Assembly (NCBI RefSeq): GCF_900635955.1
Contig: NZ_LR134201.1
Coordinates: 744,001-808,000 of the forward strand
Direction: 5' to 3'
DNA length: 64,000 nt
Origin: Cedecea lapagei
GTDB lineage: Bacteria > Pseudomonadota > Gammaproteobacteria > Enterobacterales > Enterobacteriaceae
Under the pieces are notes generated by a model, which was not told the origin of the DNA, searched no databases, and saw only the letters and a program-made list of their open reading frames with translations. The number at the start of each line of letters is the position of its first letter. Position 1 is the first letter of the stretch. Shown here one piece after another: positions 17,075-26,300 of this stretch. Made by a program: the position numbers and the translations under genes.

Positions 17075-17186
17075 CCTCGCGACTGGGGTTTTGACTTTCA
17101 AATTGCCCGACTTAAAAACTGGTGAAATGGTCTGCGTAAGAGTCCGCGTAATTATCGATGCAACAACACCATGCTGAGACGGGACC

Positions 17187-17353
17187 GTGAATACAGAAAA
17201 GGATTATCCAGTGAAGATCCCTAAGTGGGTTTATGACCGTATTACTGAAATAACGGATTATGTCGTGGGGGATACGCAATGGGCGGTCACCCGGCGGCAG
17301 ACATTACGGTGGTTCTTGGCCCACATATGGCTGGAAACAGACGATGATGGATG
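17187..17353 (+). pseudogene. N-terminal fragment of a gene cut by an insertion sequence
   Basis: Starts at GTG 17187 and runs 55 codons (IPKWVYDRITEITDYV ... LETDDDG) to the left end of an IS3-family element; the following six codons belong to the element. It has no stop of its own, so it was probably longer. The sequence beyond the element (19952) begins in a frame with a polymerase-like protein, but the join does not restore a known protein and no target duplication is seen, so it may be a different gene. Confidence 0.55.
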
Positions 17354-17388
17354 TGGACTGACCCCACAGCAGTAGACATTTCCTGTCC

Positions 17389-17575
17389 TCACGACGAGGC
17401 CTGTTCGAAGGCCTCCGGACTGACGCCGCCGAGATGACTGTGGCGCCGGGCCCGGTTGTAGAAGACTTCAATGTAATCGAAGATATCGGCCCGGGCCAGA
17501 TCCCGGGTTTTGTATATTCTCTTTCTGATGCGTTCTTTTTTCAGTGAACTGAAGAACGATTCGGCCACCGCATTG
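17389..17575 (-). pseudogene. IS3-family transposase OrfB, C-terminal piece
   Basis: Reading on the reverse strand gives NAVAESFFSSLKKERIRKR and ends SPEAFEQASS before a TGA. It holds the last catalytic Glu (VAESFF). It is the continuation of the OrfB piece at 18863-19485, cut by the IS110-group insertion: GNCWD ends on one side and NAVAESFF resumes here. Confidence 0.85.
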
Positions 17576-17581
17576 ACGCTC

Positions 17582-18652
17582 CTATGTCAAGAGCGGGCGA
17601 TTGGCATAGGCGAGATCTGATAAAATCAATGGATAGAGTTCACGGACGATGTAGCGCTTCAGGCATCTCAGGATCTCTTTGGTCGACAGCCCTTCACCAG
17701 TCCTTCTGTCGACATAGATTCTTGTGCGCGGATCACTACGCATACGCACAAGGGCTATTGTCCACAGGGCGTTATTAGCTTCGCGTGAGCCGCCGCGGTT
17801 TAATCTGTGCCTGACAGTTTTTCCCGATGATGCTGGCAACGGATTTACGCCACAGAGCGATGCCAGAGCCGCTTCATTTTTTAAACGTTCGGGGTTATCA
17901 CCTGCAACGGCCAGCAGTGTTGCAGCCGTCTGTGGTCCTACCCCAAACTGGCTACGAAGATGACTGGCATATTTACGGGTCAGTTTATCCAGTGATTCGT
18001 CCAGTTCATTCAGCTCTTCAGTCAGGGCCATCCATCGTTTCGCAAGGCTTCGAAGAGTGTTGCACAGGGCTATCCGCAATGGAGAATACTCTGATACCTC
18101 GCTGTTAATGCAGGCGGTAACGCATTCGTGTGGTTTCGATTTCCAGAGTTTGTCGCGGACATCCTGCGGGGCACTAACCAGCAGCGCACGAAGCTGATTA
18201 ATCGCCTGCGTGCGGGCTTTTACTGCACTGCGTCGGGCAACACTGATAATCCGGAGAGCTTCACACGCGCCGGACTGCATTTTGGGTATGGCCTTGCTGC
18301 TCCCTGAAAGAACTGACCGGGCTGCATTTTCTGCATCCAGGGGATCTGACTTCCCTTCAAGGCGACGTTTTGAGCGATCTGGCCGATTAACTTCAACCAC
18401 ATAAATGCCATTCTTAATGAGATAACGTGTTAATGCGGCACCATACGTTCCGGTTCCTTCAATGCCAGCTCGTTCGAGACACCCAAAAGAACGAGCCCAA
18501 TCAAGTAGTTCCAGATAACCAGTTTGATTTGTTTGAATAATGTGAGTGCCAAGCAGTTTACCTGCCTGACTGATAACAGCACCGACATGAATATCAAGGT
18601 GTGTATCAACCCCCAGGATCACGCTTTCAGAAGATTTGTGGTCGTTTTGCAT
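17582..18652 (-). CDS. IS110-family DEDD transposase
   Basis: 356 codons from ATG 18652; a longer open frame upstream to 18793 is probably non-coding. The N-terminal RuvC-like domain shows ILGVDTHLDIHVG (first Asp), GIEGTGTYGAAL (Glu) and KSDPLDAENAARS (Asp). The C-terminal Tnp20 domain contains SLCGVNPLPASSGK, with the conserved Ser. These enzymes recombine DNA using a bridge RNA from the element. The gene looks intact, so the element could still be active. Confidence 0.9.
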   Translation of the reverse strand: MQNDHKSSESVILGVDTHLDIHVGAVISQAGKLLGTHIIQTNQTGYLELLDWARSFGCLERAGIEGTGTYGAALTRYLIKNGIYVVEVNRPDRSKRRLEGKSDPLDAENAARSVLSGSSKAIPKMQSGACEALRIISVARRSAVKARTQAINQLRALLVSAPQDVRDKLWKSKPHECVTACINSEVSEYSPLRIALCNTLRSLAKRWMALTEELNELDESLDKLTRKYASHLRSQFGVGPQTAATLLAVAGDNPERLKNEAALASLCGVNPLPASSGKTVRHRLNRGGSREANNALWTIALVRMRSDPRTRIYVDRRTGEGLSTKEILRCLKRYIVRELYPLILSDLAYANRPLLT

Positions 18653-18862
18653 GGTTTGCCCCCAGATATTGGTAGCACAACCATCCCCATCGCAGGACAG
18701 GACACTCGGGATGCAGTACAAAGCTCCTATCAGGTCACAAACGCTGGGCCCGGTTATGCCCGGGAAATACCAGAACAGACGACAGGTCAACACAAAGGCA
18801 TCAGAGCCAATCCCAGCACGGGTCAGTCCAATCCGGTATTTGAAAGTATATTAGAATGAGTA
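18653..18862 (-). ncRNA. predicted bridge RNA region of the IS110-group element
   Basis: The 210 bases between the element's end and the transposase start have no gene. In IS110-group elements this 5' segment encodes the bridge RNA that pairs with target and donor DNA. Assigned from position and family knowledge only; loops have not been matched. Confidence 0.4.
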
Positions 18863-19485
18863 TCCCAGCAGTTGCCACGCCGACTCATACTGGGTGCCAG
18901 ATTATTGGCCCGACAGAACCGTTGCCAGTCGTCGCTGCCGTACTGGCTGCCCTGGTCTGAGTGCACGATGACCTCGCTGTCCGGTTTACGTCGCCAGACC
19001 GCCATCATCAGCGCATCCAGTGCCAGTTCGCGTGAGAGAGTGGGCTTCATCGACCAGCCGACCACGTTACGGGCGAAGAGATCGATAACCACCGCCAGAT
19101 ACAGCCAGCCCTGCCAGGTGCGGATATAAGTAATATCGGTGACCCAGATCTGATTGGCCCGGACAACGGTAAACTGTCGCTGCACGCGATTAGGGGCAAC
19201 AACGGAAGGTCTGCCGGCGATACGGCGAGGTGCCTTATAGCCGCGAACGGCTTTGATCCGGTTCAGTTGCATAATACGACCCACCCGGTTTTTGCCGCAG
19301 GTCTCCCCGATTTCGTTCAGGTCGCCATGAACCCGCCGGTAACCGTATACGCCTCCGCTCAGTGAATATGAGTCGCGGATAAGCATCAGCAGACGCTGGT
19401 TATCTTTATCACGCGCCGAGACCGGGTTGTGCAGCCACGCATAGAACCCGGCCCGGGCAACATTCAGTACCCGACACATCGTCAT
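18863..19485 (-). pseudogene. IS3-family transposase OrfB, N-terminal piece
   Basis: The reverse-strand frame has VWVTDITYIRTW-like sequence (catalytic Asp of IWVTDITY) and VIVHSDQGSQYGSDD (second Asp), then RRGNCWD at the break. The frame starts upstream by overlap with OrfA, the usual programmed frameshift arrangement. It is separated from its C-terminal piece by the IS110-group element. Confidence 0.85.
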
Positions 19486-19526
19486 GACACCCCATACAGT
19501 GCGGTGCTCATTGATAAAGCGGTACT

Positions 19527-19811
19527 TCAGTCGGGCTCCCTTGCAAAGTACCGCGCGGCCTTTTTCAGGATATCCCGTTCTTCTTCGGTGCGTTTTAGCT
19601 GCGCCCGTAGTTTCAGGATCTCGCTTTTGGCTTCCAGTAAATCCCGGGCATGCTGTTCGCTGTTATCAGGTTTGATAGCCCGTAGCCACTTGTAGAGGCT
19701 GTGTGCAGAAACACCCAGACGGTCAGATACTTCGGCGACGGAATAACCGCGTTCCGTTATCTGACGGACGGCTTCTTCCTTAAATTCAGGTGTAAATCGT
19801 GGTGTGCCCAT
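19527..19811 (-). CDS. IS3-family OrfA (helix-turn-helix)
   Basis: 94 codons. FTPEFKEEAVRQITERGYSV with VSAHSLYKWL is the DNA-binding domain of IS3-family OrfA, followed by a leucine-zipper-like KSEILKLRAQLKRTEEERD. Intact, but its OrfB partner is broken. Confidence 0.9.
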   Translation of the reverse strand: MGTPRFTPEFKEEAVRQITERGYSVAEVSDRLGVSAHSLYKWLRAIKPDNSEQHARDLLEAKSEILKLRAQLKRTEEERDILKKAARYFAREPD

Positions 19812-19829
19812 ACGCTCCTCCTGTGCTCA

Positions 19830-19950
19830 AACTATAGGGCAGGATCGTCTACCGGGGTGGGGTCAGTCCAAACTATAGGGCAGGATCGTCTACCGGGGTG
19901 GGGTCAGTCCAACTATAGGGCAGGATCGTCTACCGGGGTGGGGTCAGTCC
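19830..19950. repeat. three tandem copies of an IS right end
   Basis: A 40-base unit starting AACTATAGGGCAGGATCGTC and ending GGGGTCAGTCC is repeated at 19830-19869, 19871-19910 and 19911-19950, apparently identical, with one extra A at 19870. The unit contains the element's right inverted repeat. This may record repeated abortive transposition or replication slippage. Confidence 0.9.
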
Positions 19951-19951
19951 A

Positions 19952-20238
19952 TATGACCATCATTATCGTCTGACATTTGGAGGGCGGTATTACGATCAGG
20001 TGTTCCAGAATCTACCCAATGAGTTGAAAGCGAAGTTTCGTTGCGGGTTACTCAACTATGACATCGAAGCCTGCAATCTGGCCTGTCTGAACCATCTGTT
20101 CAGGGAATATGGTGTTGATTACTGCGTGGATGCTTCTATCTATGCGGAGATGATGGAACATACCGGGCTGACCCGGAAACAGTGCAAGTCCATAGTCCAT
20201 ACCACCACCTACATGACCCTGGCCCAAAATCAATGCAG
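19952..20238 (+). pseudogene. family-A polymerase-like palm, N-terminal piece
   Basis: Frame from 19952: YDHHYRLTFGGRYYDQVFQN, then LLNYDIEACNLACLNHLF, then GLTRKQCKSIVHTTTYM. The second segment resembles polymerase motif A (compare the D-x(5)-L-x-CL-x-H pattern of T7 DNA polymerase). The third resembles the O-helix motif B with R, K and a following aromatic. The frame is cut at about 20236 by an IS3-family element. Upstream the frame is open into the end of another element, so the N-terminus is missing. The family call is from motif order. Confidence 0.55.
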
Positions 20239-20245
20239 TGCTAAA

Positions 20246-21058
20246 TCAGAGATCTTCGTCTTTTTGCAGACTCCGGATAAATTCAGCCGGAGTCATGTCA
20301 TTTAATGATGAATGCGTTCTCTCATGATTGTATTCCCTGCGCCAGTTGTCGAGTTTGTCCTGTGCATCTTCCAGTGACAGGAACCAGTGAATGTTCAGGC
20401 ATTCATCCCGCAGACTACCGTTAAATGATTCAATAAACGGATTATCTGTCGGCTTTCCGGGACGAGAGAAGTCCATTGTCACCCCGTTTTCATACGCCCA
20501 TTTATCCAGACTCTTCGAGATAAACTCGCTGCCGTTATCTGTCTGAATACGTACAGGCTGACGTTTACGCAGTACCCGTAACCCTTCCATCACACCGACC
20601 ACATCCTCACCCTTCAGCGACTTTCCGGCTTGGATCGCCAGACATTCACGACTAAAATTATCCACTACAGTTAACGCCCGGAAACGCCGTCCGTTAAACA
20701 GGTTATCCGACACGAAATCCATACTCCAGCACTGATCGACACCGGTCAGGACGGGACGCTGTTGGCGATGTGCTGCACTGACATGCCTGCGCGGACGTTT
20801 TCTCCGCAGGTTAAGTCCTTCCAGACAATAAATCCGGTGTGTTTTCTTGTGGTTAACAGGCCAGCCTTCCCGCCGTAACTGGATATGAATACGCGGGCAA
20901 CCGTAGCGGATCCGGGTTTCCGCTATCTCCCTGATGCGCAGGGTTATCGCCCGATCATCCCGCCGACTCTGCCAGTGGTAAACGGTTCTGCTCTGCATCA
21001 ACAGTCCGCATCCCCGCCGGACACTGATACGGTAAGCTTCCCGCAGAAAATGTACCAC
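20246..21058 (-). CDS. IS3-family transposase OrfB
   Basis: About 270 codons. HTH_21-like start, then the rve integrase core: CWSMDFVSDNL (Asp), VRIQTDNGSEFIS (Asp) and FIESFNGSLRDEC (Glu), the DDE triad. It is complete at the C-terminus (PAEFIRSLQKDEDL). Translation normally needs a frameshift from OrfA, which here is broken, so it is likely silent. Confidence 0.9.
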   Translation of the reverse strand: MVHFLREAYRISVRRGCGLLMQSRTVYHWQSRRDDRAITLRIREIAETRIRYGCPRIHIQLRREGWPVNHKKTHRIYCLEGLNLRRKRPRRHVSAAHRQQRPVLTGVDQCWSMDFVSDNLFNGRRFRALTVVDNFSRECLAIQAGKSLKGEDVVGVMEGLRVLRKRQPVRIQTDNGSEFISKSLDKWAYENGVTMDFSRPGKPTDNPFIESFNGSLRDECLNIHWFLSLEDAQDKLDNWRREYNHERTHSSLNDMTPAEFIRSLQKDEDL

Positions 21059-21078
21059 CTGACGCTTCTGAGCCGGCC

Positions 21079-21228
21079 TCAGAACTTTTGCTTCAGCACC
21101 TCCTGCAGCATCTCTTTATCCAGGCTCAGATCAGCCACAAGCTTTTTCAGTCGCTGATTTTCATCCTCCAGCTGTCGCAAACGACGGAGTTCTGTTACGC
21201 CCAGACCGGCAAATTTCTTCTTCCAGTT
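21079..21228 (-). pseudogene. IS3-family OrfA, C-terminal piece
   Basis: Reverse frame WKKKFAGLGVTELRRLRQLE, ending KEMLQEVLKQKF. Its N-terminal 39 codons are at 22535-22653 on the far side of the IS1111-group insertion. Confidence 0.85.
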
Positions 21229-21294
21229 AATGGGATGGACTACCTCCTCCCTCTGCGGTTAACTGTACGAAATGTACTCACCAGGAGAATCACC

Positions 21295-22317
21295 ATGAAT
21301 ATCGTATTTCTGGGTATTGATCTGGCTAAAAACGTTTTTCAGCTTTGCGGGTTAAACCAGGCAGGCAAACCGGTTTATACGAAGCGCACTGGCCGAAATG
21401 AATTACTCCAGACCCTGGCAAATATACCGGCCTGTCTGATCGGGATCGAAGCGTCCACAGGGGCATTTTACTGGCAGCGTGAGTTTGAGAAACTGGGGCA
21501 TAAAGTAAAGGTTATCAGTCCTCAGTACGTAAAACCCTTCGTCCGCGGGCAAAAAAATGACGGTAATGATGCACAAGCCATCGCAGTGGCTCTGATGCAA
21601 CCGACAATGCAGTTCGTGCCACCAAAAAGCCCGGAACAACAGGATATCCAGGCTTTACACCGGGCAAGGCAGCGTATTGTTAATCACCGTACCGCAACAG
21701 TTTGTCAGATAAGAGGGCTGTTACTTGACCGGGGGATCCCCATTGGTAGCGCAGTCTCCAGAGCCCGCCGGGCTATTCCCCTGATCCTTGAAGATGCAGA
21801 AAACGGTCTGAGCTCCTGTATGCGCAGAACAATTGCAGAGCTCTATGATCTCTTTAACGATCTCGAGCGTCGGATCCATTTTTTTGATAAGGAAATTGAA
21901 ACAGTATTCAGGCAGTCAGAAGCCTGTCAGCGTATAGCCAAAGTTAAAGGCATCGGCCCTAAAACGGCTACGGCAGTTGTTGCCGCTATCGGCAAAGGAA
22001 CTGAATTTAAGAATGGCCGTCACTTTGCTGCATGGCTTGGCCTGGTTCCGCGTCAGCACTCGAGCGGCGACAGGCTGGTACTGATGAATATGACAAAAAA
22101 GGGCGACAAGCATCTGCGGACACTTTTTATTCATGGTGCCCGCGCTGTCGTCAGGGTTGCCACGAATAACAATGATGGTTATATGAATCAGTGGGTTAAC
22201 CAGTTAAAGGAGCGGCGCGGTTTTAATAAAACGACCGTGGCGGTCGCTAATAAAAACGCGAGAATAATCTGGTCGATGCTGAGAAATGAAACCGAGTATC
22301 AGATAGTGGGCAGTTAA
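21295..22317 (+). CDS. IS110-family (IS1111-group) transposase
   Basis: 340 codons from ATG 21295 with CAGGAG upstream; a longer frame to 21088 overlaps another gene and is unlikely. DEDD residues appear as FLGIDLAKNVFQ (Asp), IGIEASTGAFYW (Glu) and KNDGNDAQAIAVA (Asp, Asp). The Tnp20 part has VKGIGPKTATAVV and FAAWLGLVPRQHSSGDR. Looks intact. Confidence 0.92.
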   Translation: MNIVFLGIDLAKNVFQLCGLNQAGKPVYTKRTGRNELLQTLANIPACLIGIEASTGAFYWQREFEKLGHKVKVISPQYVKPFVRGQKNDGNDAQAIAVALMQPTMQFVPPKSPEQQDIQALHRARQRIVNHRTATVCQIRGLLLDRGIPIGSAVSRARRAIPLILEDAENGLSSCMRRTIAELYDLFNDLERRIHFFDKEIETVFRQSEACQRIAKVKGIGPKTATAVVAAIGKGTEFKNGRHFAAWLGLVPRQHSSGDRLVLMNMTKKGDKHLRTLFIHGARAVVRVATNNNDGYMNQWVNQLKERRGFNKTTVAVANKNARIIWSMLRNETEYQIVGS

Positions 22318-22535
22318 TATCTTTCCAGAAAAAGTTGCAGTGTACTGAGAAATGGTGACAGGTTGCACCTGCACAATCGGAACCTGATTTTTATACTGGC
22401 CTCAGAGGCCGTCCAGTTGTTGAGGCGATTGTGTGCGGATTACCCATTTGGGCACAGATTTTCCTGATGCCGGATAGATGTAAGCAACAACCCAAAACCA
22501 GATTCGGTACTTGCAAAACGGAGGTAGTCCATAGA
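22318..22535 (+). ncRNA. predicted bridge RNA region of the IS1111-group element
   Basis: The long non-coding end lies after the transposase gene, which is where IS1111-group elements encode their guide RNA. A pairing GCCTCAGAGGC is visible near 22398. Assigned by position only. Confidence 0.35.
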
Positions 22536-22653
22536 TATAAAAAGTGGCCTCAGAAATACCCATCTTTCTGCAGACTTCTCCGACGCGAGTACCGGTTTCG
22601 GCCTGTTTCAGCGCAAACGCGATCTGTTCTTCGGTATAACGGGTCTTTTTCAT
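22535..22653 (-). pseudogene. IS3-family OrfA, N-terminal piece
   Basis: Reverse frame from ATG 22653: KKTRYTEEQIAFALKQAETG and MGISEATFY, the helix-turn-helix part of an IS51/IS407-type OrfA. It continues at 21228. Confidence 0.85.
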
Positions 22654-22706
22654 GGCGATGTGCCTCTCTGTGAGATGGAAGAAAGACCGAAGACTTCAGT
22701 TTAGAC

Positions 22707-23197
22707 TGGCACTGTTTTCAGGGAAGAGATCATACAGAATTGGGCGTGTGACTATCGGTATTAATGATGGCCTTGGAGCAAAAGTTTATCAGTGGTGCGG
22801 TAATAGGAGGAAAAAGGCGCTGAAGATCCTGCGTTGGTGGAACCAGTATGTCAGCCCGTTGAGATGCTCACTTGAGTCATTGCTGGAGCGTGTGCATGAC
22901 GCACACCGCAAAAGTTGTTCATCACCGCGTAACTATCACAGGTACGCCAATGAAGTCGGATTAATACTGGATCTGAATAGTGAGGAGTATCAGCGTGAAA
23001 AGACTCACCATCAGCAATATGCGCGAAATAAGGCACTGTTGGCGTTTATGATCTGTGGTGTGGAGCAGGCGTTTATCCGTGAGGTTGTGAGGTTGAATCC
23101 TGGCAAAGTCTGTATGCTCGATCACGATGGGGTAGTGGCAACGGGCGCGCTTTCACTGCCGGACTGGCATGGTTTCACAATGAAAGAAAAGGAGTAA
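22707..23197 (+). pseudogene. family-A polymerase-like palm, C-terminal piece
   Basis: Open frame from the right end of the second IS3-family element to TAA 23197. Features: basic helix GNRRKKALKILRWWNQYV, then LLAFMICGVEQAFIREVVRL followed by KVCMLDHDGVVATGAL. The last contains HDG, resembling motif C (HDE or HDS) of family-A polymerases, preceded by a helix like that before motif C. Together with the piece at 19952-20238 it forms the order motif A, B, C. Confidence 0.5.
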
Positions 23198-23366
23198 AAG
23201 GCTACTGCATCAGAATTGAACTGGGGCGCAGAATTCAGTAAGCCACAACAATATGAACGGAGAAGCCAAGGTGAATGAAAAAAGAAATTACTGTACTATC
23301 GCAGCACTTATCTCGGATTGAAGCTTAGTCAATCTATTTTCATCTTGAACAGAACAGATAAAAATT

Positions 23367-26300
23367 ATGTCAGAGATCGGCGCAGCGCCCGAGCAGGGCC
23401 AAATCGTCAAACTACGCCACAAGATATGGGCAGTAACCGCAGTAAATATCACCAAAGCTCAAACAAAACATGTGATACATAGGCTCTCTCTGGAATGTCT
23501 GAGTGATGATGCGCTTGGCGAAAATATCCAGGTGATTTGGGAACGAGAAATCGCTCCTGCAGTTGTCGAATCAACCTCTTTGCCTTGTATCACAGGTCAC
23601 GACGATCCGATCCTCTTTGATGCATTTATTCGTTCTCTTCAGTGGAGCGCAAGCTCGTTGGCTGTTGGCGATATTCTGCAAGCCCCCTTCCGTGGTGGTG
23701 TACAGATGGAAGAGTATCAGTTGGCGCCTGTTATCCGCGCGAATAATATGCCCAAGGTTCGACTTTTGCTGGCAGATGATGTTGGTCTGGGTAAAACCAT
23801 TGAAGCGGGCTTAGTCACTCAAGAACTGATCCATAGCCATCGAGCAAGTCGTGTACTCATTGTTTGTCCGGCGCACTTACGAATTAAATGGATTGATGAG
23901 ATGGCTGAAAAGTTCGGCCTCGAGTTCAAGATCATCGATCGAGATTCCGTTCTAAAAATGCGGAAGGAGTACGGACCTAGTATTAACCCTTGGGCCAGCT
24001 TTCCTCGTCTTGTGACATCAATTGATTATCTCAAAACAGAGCACCCTCGCCGTTTGTTTGATGAGTTTATTCGGCGAAGACTAGAAGAAAGTCCTAACAA
24101 CAGGCCCTGGGATTTGCTGATCCTCGACGAGGCTCATAACGCAGCACCGTCTGGCAAAAAACAATATGTCCGAGACTCTGAGCGCACATCGCTGTTGCGT
24201 TCGATTTCTGAACAATTCGAACACAAGATGTTTCTCACCGCTACACCCCATAATGGTTATCGTGAGAGTTTTACGGGCCTGCTGGAGATTCTGGACAATC
24301 TTCGTTTTTCTCGTGGCACTGGCCTTGATAAGACGCAGCTTTCAGCCGTTACGATTCGACGTCTGAAAGAAGACATCATCAACCCAGACGGCTCACTGCG
24401 TTTTCCAAAGCGTGTAATCATGCCTAGAGATGAAATAATAGACCCACAGCTGTATGTCACACTAGGCCATGAAGAACAACGTCTATTCAATCTTCTAAAT
24501 ACTTACACTGAAAGCCGATTGACCTCTGTCGACAAACGTTCTGAACGCCCTCTACAGTTCATCCTAACGTTGCTGAAAAAACGAGCTTTATCTTCACCAT
24601 TGGCGCTACGCGAGAGCCTTATCGTACACACAGAAAATGCTGGCATTAAGGGTGAGCTTGGTATTGGCGAATCATTGTTTAACAGCTTCGAGCAAAAAGA
24701 ATTGGAAGATTGGAGCGATGATGAAGATAAAGAGGACAACCTAGAGGCTGCGACAAGAGCCGCCTCCAAATTGATTTTAGAGCTGTCAGCAGATGAGAAG
24801 GAAATGCTTCAGCGTATGTTTGAAATTGTTGATACGCAGGTATCACATTTTTCAATTCAGGAAGATAGCAAGGCGGCAGCGCTAATCGGGTGGATCAATA
24901 GAAGTCTTCGCGATGGCGATCAATGGAATGGCGAACGTGTCATTATCTTCACAGAATATAAGCACACGCTCAATTATTTAGAACGGATTCTTGAAAAGCA
25001 TGGATTCCTTGATTTCACCAGAACCATCATTGGCGGCATGAAAGACTCTGATCGGCAAAAGATCAACGATGAATTTCAATCACCAAACAACGAAACTAAT
25101 ATCCGTATCTTACTCGCTACGGATGCTGCCTCTGAAGGCGCCGATTTTCAGAAGCACTGCCGGAATCTGATTCATTATGAAATCCCCTGGAACCCGACCC
25201 GACTTGAGCAGCGTAACGGCCGTGTAGACCGTCACGGGCAAAAAGCAGACGAAGTTCGCATTCATCACTTTGTGTTTAAAAACCAAGAGGACTCCGAGTT
25301 TCTTAAACTTATCGTCGATAAAGTCGAAACTATAAGAAATGATCTAGGCAGCGTTGGTGCTTTAATAGCAGATAACGTAAGAAAGAAAGCGCTGGGACAA
25401 GCTGTTAACCTTGCTGCCATTGATGATGACGCTCGCAGACGGCTTGCACGAGAAGAAATGGCGCTAGAAGCTCGGGATAATGAAAGCGTCACGCAAATGG
25501 TCGATGCTTTGAACCGAACTCGCAGTGCACTTGATATCTCTGAAAGTAATCAGCTTGACCTGCTATGCCAAGCGTTGAGTCTGGAAGGCTGTACTGAAGC
25601 AATCATGGATTTGGGTGATGGCGAGTTTTCATTAATACACGTGCCAACGGCTTGGACAGAATGTAAAGCCTACGTCAGCACAGAGTACCTACAAAAGCGT
25701 TTTTCATTTAATCGAGACAAAGCTCGTGCAGATGATGCAGTGGGTATTGTTCACCTTGATCACCCACTCATGCGACGGGCAATTTCTACCTTTCGTGTGC
25801 AGATGTGGGGAGTTCAATCAACCAAAAACCAGTTAAACCGTGTAACCATCACAGAATCCTCCGAGATTATTGTACCTGTCATCATTGCCTGGGGACGTTT
25901 AGTATTGCTGGGGCCAGAAAATAATCGACTCCACGAAGGATTAGTCCGCTGTTCGCTCTTAATTCAGGAGAACACTCTTGTCCCGCAAGCAGTTTCTCGA
26001 CCGGATGATGCGATTTATTTTACGGGCCATCTAGAGAGCGTAAAGGCACTTATTGCACCGCTTATTGAAGCTATTACGCAACAGCTTTCGAACGCTGCCA
26101 CAGAAGAAACTAAAGTATTAATCACTACTCTAAATGAGCGTGGCGAGGTGGCCCGTAAACATGCACAAAGCCTATCGACAGAACGAGTTATGGCAATTCG
26201 TAAGGCTATCAAAGATTGGCAGAGTCGCTCTTTGGAGATGCAGTTACAGTTTGTGTTTGATGACGAAGAGCAAGATCAGCGAGAGCAGGATTTAATTGCC

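Larger units (their letters stand above)
16582..17186. other. gene-free stretch with repeats and a hairpin cluster
   Basis: About 600 bases without a convincing gene; short open frames are present but lack ribosome sites. The left part (16590-16690) holds four copies of the word CTGCA(A/G) and a perfect 12-base inverted repeat. The right part (16985-17074) is G-rich and folds into consecutive short hairpins. It could hold an island origin of replication or a structured RNA. Confidence 0.5.
17576..18862 (-). mobile_element. IS110-group insertion sequence
   Basis: About 1287 bases inserted into the OrfB codons for GNCWDNAVAE of an IS3-family element. Joining the flanks at 17575 and 18863 restores the native frame, so the ends are located to within a base or two. 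There are no terminal inverted repeats and no target duplication, as is usual for this family. The coding region fills all but about 210 bases at the transposase 5' side. Confidence 0.85.
17354..19951. mobile_element. IS3-family element (IS51-type) with an IS110-group insertion
   Basis: The left end TGGACTGACCCCAC and the right end GTGGGGTCAGTCCA form terminal inverted repeats. OrfA, OrfB and DDE residues are of the IS3 family. OrfB is split by an IS110-group element at 17576-18862. The right end is present in three tandem copies. No target-site duplication is evident (ATG on the left, TATG on the right), pointing to later rearrangement at one border. Confidence 0.8.
21229..22535 (+). mobile_element. 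IS1111-group insertion sequence
   Basis: About 1307 bases inserted between the Tyr and Trp codons region of the OrfA sequence ATFYNWKKKF. Subterminal inverted repeats ATGGACTACCTCC (21235-21247) and GGAGGTAGTCCAT (22520-22532) are exact, a hallmark of the IS1111 group. About 66 bases lie before and 218 bases after the transposase gene. Confidence 0.85.
20236..22706. mobile_element. second IS3-family element with an IS1111-group insertion
   Basis: OrfA and OrfB are on the reverse strand. The outer ends (GCTAAATCAGAGATCTTCGTC on the left, and a complementary relative, GACCGAAGACTTCAGTTTAG, on the right) form an imperfect inverted repeat. Borders are approximate to about 5 bases. OrfA is split by an IS1111-group element at about 21229-22535. 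The whole composite interrupts a polymerase-like gene. Confidence 0.7.

Noticed and set aside
18653..18793. Longer N-terminus for the IS110-family transposase
   Set aside because: The added codons lack similarity to the family, and this part of the element is the expected bridge-RNA region.
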